A DNA stretch of 64,000 nucleotides. Origin: Streptomyces sp. NBC_00582. Lineage in GTDB: Bacteria; Actinomycetota; Actinomycetes; Streptomycetales; Streptomycetaceae. This document shows positions 62,574-64,000 of the stretch, piece by piece. The stretch is taken from contig NZ_CP107772.1 in the NCBI RefSeq assembly GCF_036345155.1, positions 8,680,001-8,744,000 of the forward strand, given 5' to 3'. A program made the translations under genes and the position numbers. The notes below the pieces were generated by a model. It worked only from the letters and a program-made list of their open reading frames with translations. It searched no databases and had not been told where the DNA came from. Position 1 is the first letter of the stretch; each line of letters starts with the position of its first letter.

Positions 62574-63859
62574 GCACGGCACCGATCCTGTACAGCACCG
62601 ACGGCCTCGACGACCTCACCCTCGACCCCGTCGAGCAGGCCATCGCCGACATCGCGGCCGGCCGCCCGATCGTCGTCGTCGACGACGAGGACCGCGAGAA
62701 CGAGGGCGACCTCGTCATCGCCGCCGAGAAGGCCACCCCCGAGATCATCGCGTTCATGATGAGCGAGTGCCGCGGCCTGATCTGCGCCCCCATGGAGAGC
62801 GACGAACTCGACCGGCTGAAGCTCCCTCAGATGGTCGAGGACAACACCGAGTCGATGAAGACTGCCTTCACCGTCTCCGTCGACGCCTCCGGGGCCCACG
62901 GCGTCACCACCGGCATCTCCGCCGCCGACCGCGCCACCACCCTCCGGCTCCTGGCGAGCGGCGACGCCGAGCCCACGGACTTCGTCCGCCCCGGCCACGT
63001 CTTCCCGCTGCGCGCCCGGTCCGGCGGGGTCCTCACCCGCAACGGCCACACCGAGGCCGCCGTCGACCTCGCCCGTCTCGCGGGGCTGCGCCCGGCCGGC
63101 GCGATCGTCGAGATCGCCGGCGAGGACGGCCGGATGCTCCGCCTGCCCGAACTGATCCCGTTCGCCCGCAAGCACGGCCTGACGATCATCTCCATCGAGG
63201 ACCTGATCGCCTACCGCCGCAGCGCCGAGCCGACCGTCCGCCGCGAGGCCGAGACCCGGCTGCCCACCGCCCACGGCACCTTCACCGCGTACGGCTACCG
63301 CTCCACCGCCGACGGCGTCGAGCACGTCGCCCTCGTCCACGGCGAGATCGGCGACGGCGAGGGCGTCCTGGTCCGGGTCCACTCCGAATGCCTCACCGGC
63401 GACATCTTCGCCTCCCAGCGCTGCGACTGCGGCCCCCAGCTCGACGCCTCGCTCCGGCGCATCCAGGACGAGGGCCGGGGGGTCGTCGTCTACCTGCGCG
63501 GACACGAGGGCCGCGGCATCGGCCTGCTGTCCAAGCTGCGGGCGTACGAACTCCAGGAACAGGGCCACGACACCCTCGACGCCAACCTGGAACTGGGCCT
63601 GCCCGCCGACGCCCGCGACTACGGCGCCGGCGCGCAGATCCTCACCGACCTCGGGGTGCGCAGCGTCCGTCTGATGACCAACAACCCCGAGAAGACCGAC
63701 GCGCTCGTCCGGCACGGCATCGAGGTCACCGAACGCGAGCCGATGCCCGTCCAGGCGGGCGAGCACAACATCCGCTACCTGCGCACCAAGCGGGACCGGA
63801 TGGGCCACGACCTGCCCTGGCTGGACACGGCCCCCGTGTCCCCCTGCGGCAACCAGTAA
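62570..63859 (+). CDS. ribBA: bifunctional 3,4-dihydroxy-2-butanone-4-phosphate synthase / GTP cyclohydrolase II
   Basis: A 429-residue fusion providing both starting branches of riboflavin synthesis. The N-terminal RibB domain (to about residue 205) has [11 protein letters not shown] and the HT of [10 protein letters not shown]. The C-terminal RibA domain has the zinc site C-x10-C-x-C in [17 protein letters not shown] and [10 protein letters not shown]. The ATG overlaps the transporter stop as ATGA. It is coupled to ribH downstream. Confidence 0.96.
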   Translation: MSTAPILYSTDGLDDLTLDPVEQAIADIAAGRPIVVVDDEDRENEGDLVIAAEKATPEIIAFMMSECRGLICAPMESDELDRLKLPQMVEDNTESMKTAFTVSVDASGAHGVTTGISAADRATTLRLLASGDAEPTDFVRPGHVFPLRARSGGVLTRNGHTEAAVDLARLAGLRPAGAIVEIAGEDGRMLRLPELIPFARKHGLTIISIEDLIAYRRSAEPTVRREAETRLPTAHGTFTAYGYRSTADGVEHVALVHGEIGDGEGVLVRVHSECLTGDIFASQRCDCGPQLDASLRRIQDEGRGVVVYLRGHEGRGIGLLSKLRAYELQEQGHDTLDANLELGLPADARDYGAGAQILTDLGVRSVRLMTNNPEKTDALVRHGIEVTEREPMPVQAGEHNIRYLRTKRDRMGHDLPWLDTAPVSPCGNQ

Positions 63860-63882
63860 GCAAGAACACCTCTAGGAGAGAC

Positions 63883-64000
63883 GTGAGCGGCAAGGGCGCA
63901 CCGGAACTGTCCGTACGCAATGTGGGTGACTTCAGGGTCGCCGTCATCGCGGCGCAGTGGCACGAGAAGGTGATGGACGGTCTGGTCGACGGCGCGCTGC
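63883..64000 (+). CDS. ribH: 6,7-dimethyl-8-ribityllumazine synthase, 5' part
   Basis: The GTG at 63883, preceded by AGGAGAG, opens a frame reading [13 protein letters not shown] then [22 protein letters not shown], the conserved N-terminus of lumazine synthase. The gene runs off the window after 39 codons. It makes the lumazine that ribE converts, closing the riboflavin operon. Confidence 0.92.
   Translation, partial: MSGKGAPELSVRNVGDFRVAVIAAQWHEKVMDGLVDGAL

Overview
The window is high-GC DNA with the gene density, GTG/TTG starts, regulator families and conserved gene orders of an actinobacterium, almost certainly a Streptomyces or close relative. Supporting signs are an FMN-riboswitch riboflavin operon, an ECF41 sigma factor with its oxidoreductase partner, a GuaB1-type enzyme, ROK and AsnC regulators, and a 40-bp intergenic repeat of a kind I recognise from streptomycetes. 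No tRNA, rRNA, CRISPR array or intact insertion sequence was seen.

Positions 1 to about 32,830 form an accessory aromatic (or aromatic-acid/steroid-like) catabolic region. In order it holds: a TetR regulator; two aldehyde dehydrogenases with a flavin reductase; a NahR/NodD-type LysR regulator; a carboxymuconolactone-decarboxylase-like protein and a cupin; a wrecked IclR regulator fused to the tail of a 4-hydroxybenzoate hydroxylase; a solute:sodium symporter with a small membrane partner; a group D flavin monooxygenase divergent from an extradiol dioxygenase; a DUF3237 protein; a complete class I P450/ferredoxin/ferredoxin-reductase set; an operon of alpha/beta hydrolase, SDR and Rieske oxygenase, divergent from a HicB-like protein, a VanB-type reductase and a GntR regulator; an acyl-CoA operon (SDR, amidohydrolase, acyl-CoA synthetase, MaoC hydratase, SDR); an MFS exporter/importer; a second cupin; and an operon of ornithine-cyclodeaminase-like, DapA-like, histidinol-dehydrogenase-like and SDR proteins. 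Taken together these could hydroxylate and demethylate an aromatic, open the ring by meta cleavage, hydrolyse the product and degrade the remainder as CoA thioesters. The substrate cannot be read from the sequence.

Positions 32,828 to 33,397 look like a junction. From 33,398 onward the content is chromosomal core or near-core: DUF3500 plus HupE/UreJ-like membrane protein, beta-carbonic anhydrase, MMPL transporter, ribulose-phosphate 3-epimerase (rpe), a SorC-type regulator, a lone barstar, GuaB1, an APC amino-acid permease and an AsnC regulator.

From 45,113 to 51,504 a UTRA-type GntR repressor faces a four-gene ABC importer that ends in an unusual fusion of a HAD phosphatase with an endonuclease/exonuclease/phosphatase domain, suggesting uptake and dephosphorylation of an organophosphate. 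At 52,866 to 55,413 a carbon-nitrogen hydrolase and an amino-acid 2-monooxygenase form a pair resembling the DavA/DavB lysine (or arginine/tryptophan) oxidative amide route. After a DUF5995 gene, a thioesterase remnant and a ROK/MFS divergent pair with clear palindromes comes the ECF41 unit. The window closes with the FMN riboswitch and ribE, a PnuC-like riboflavin transporter, ribBA and the start of ribH.
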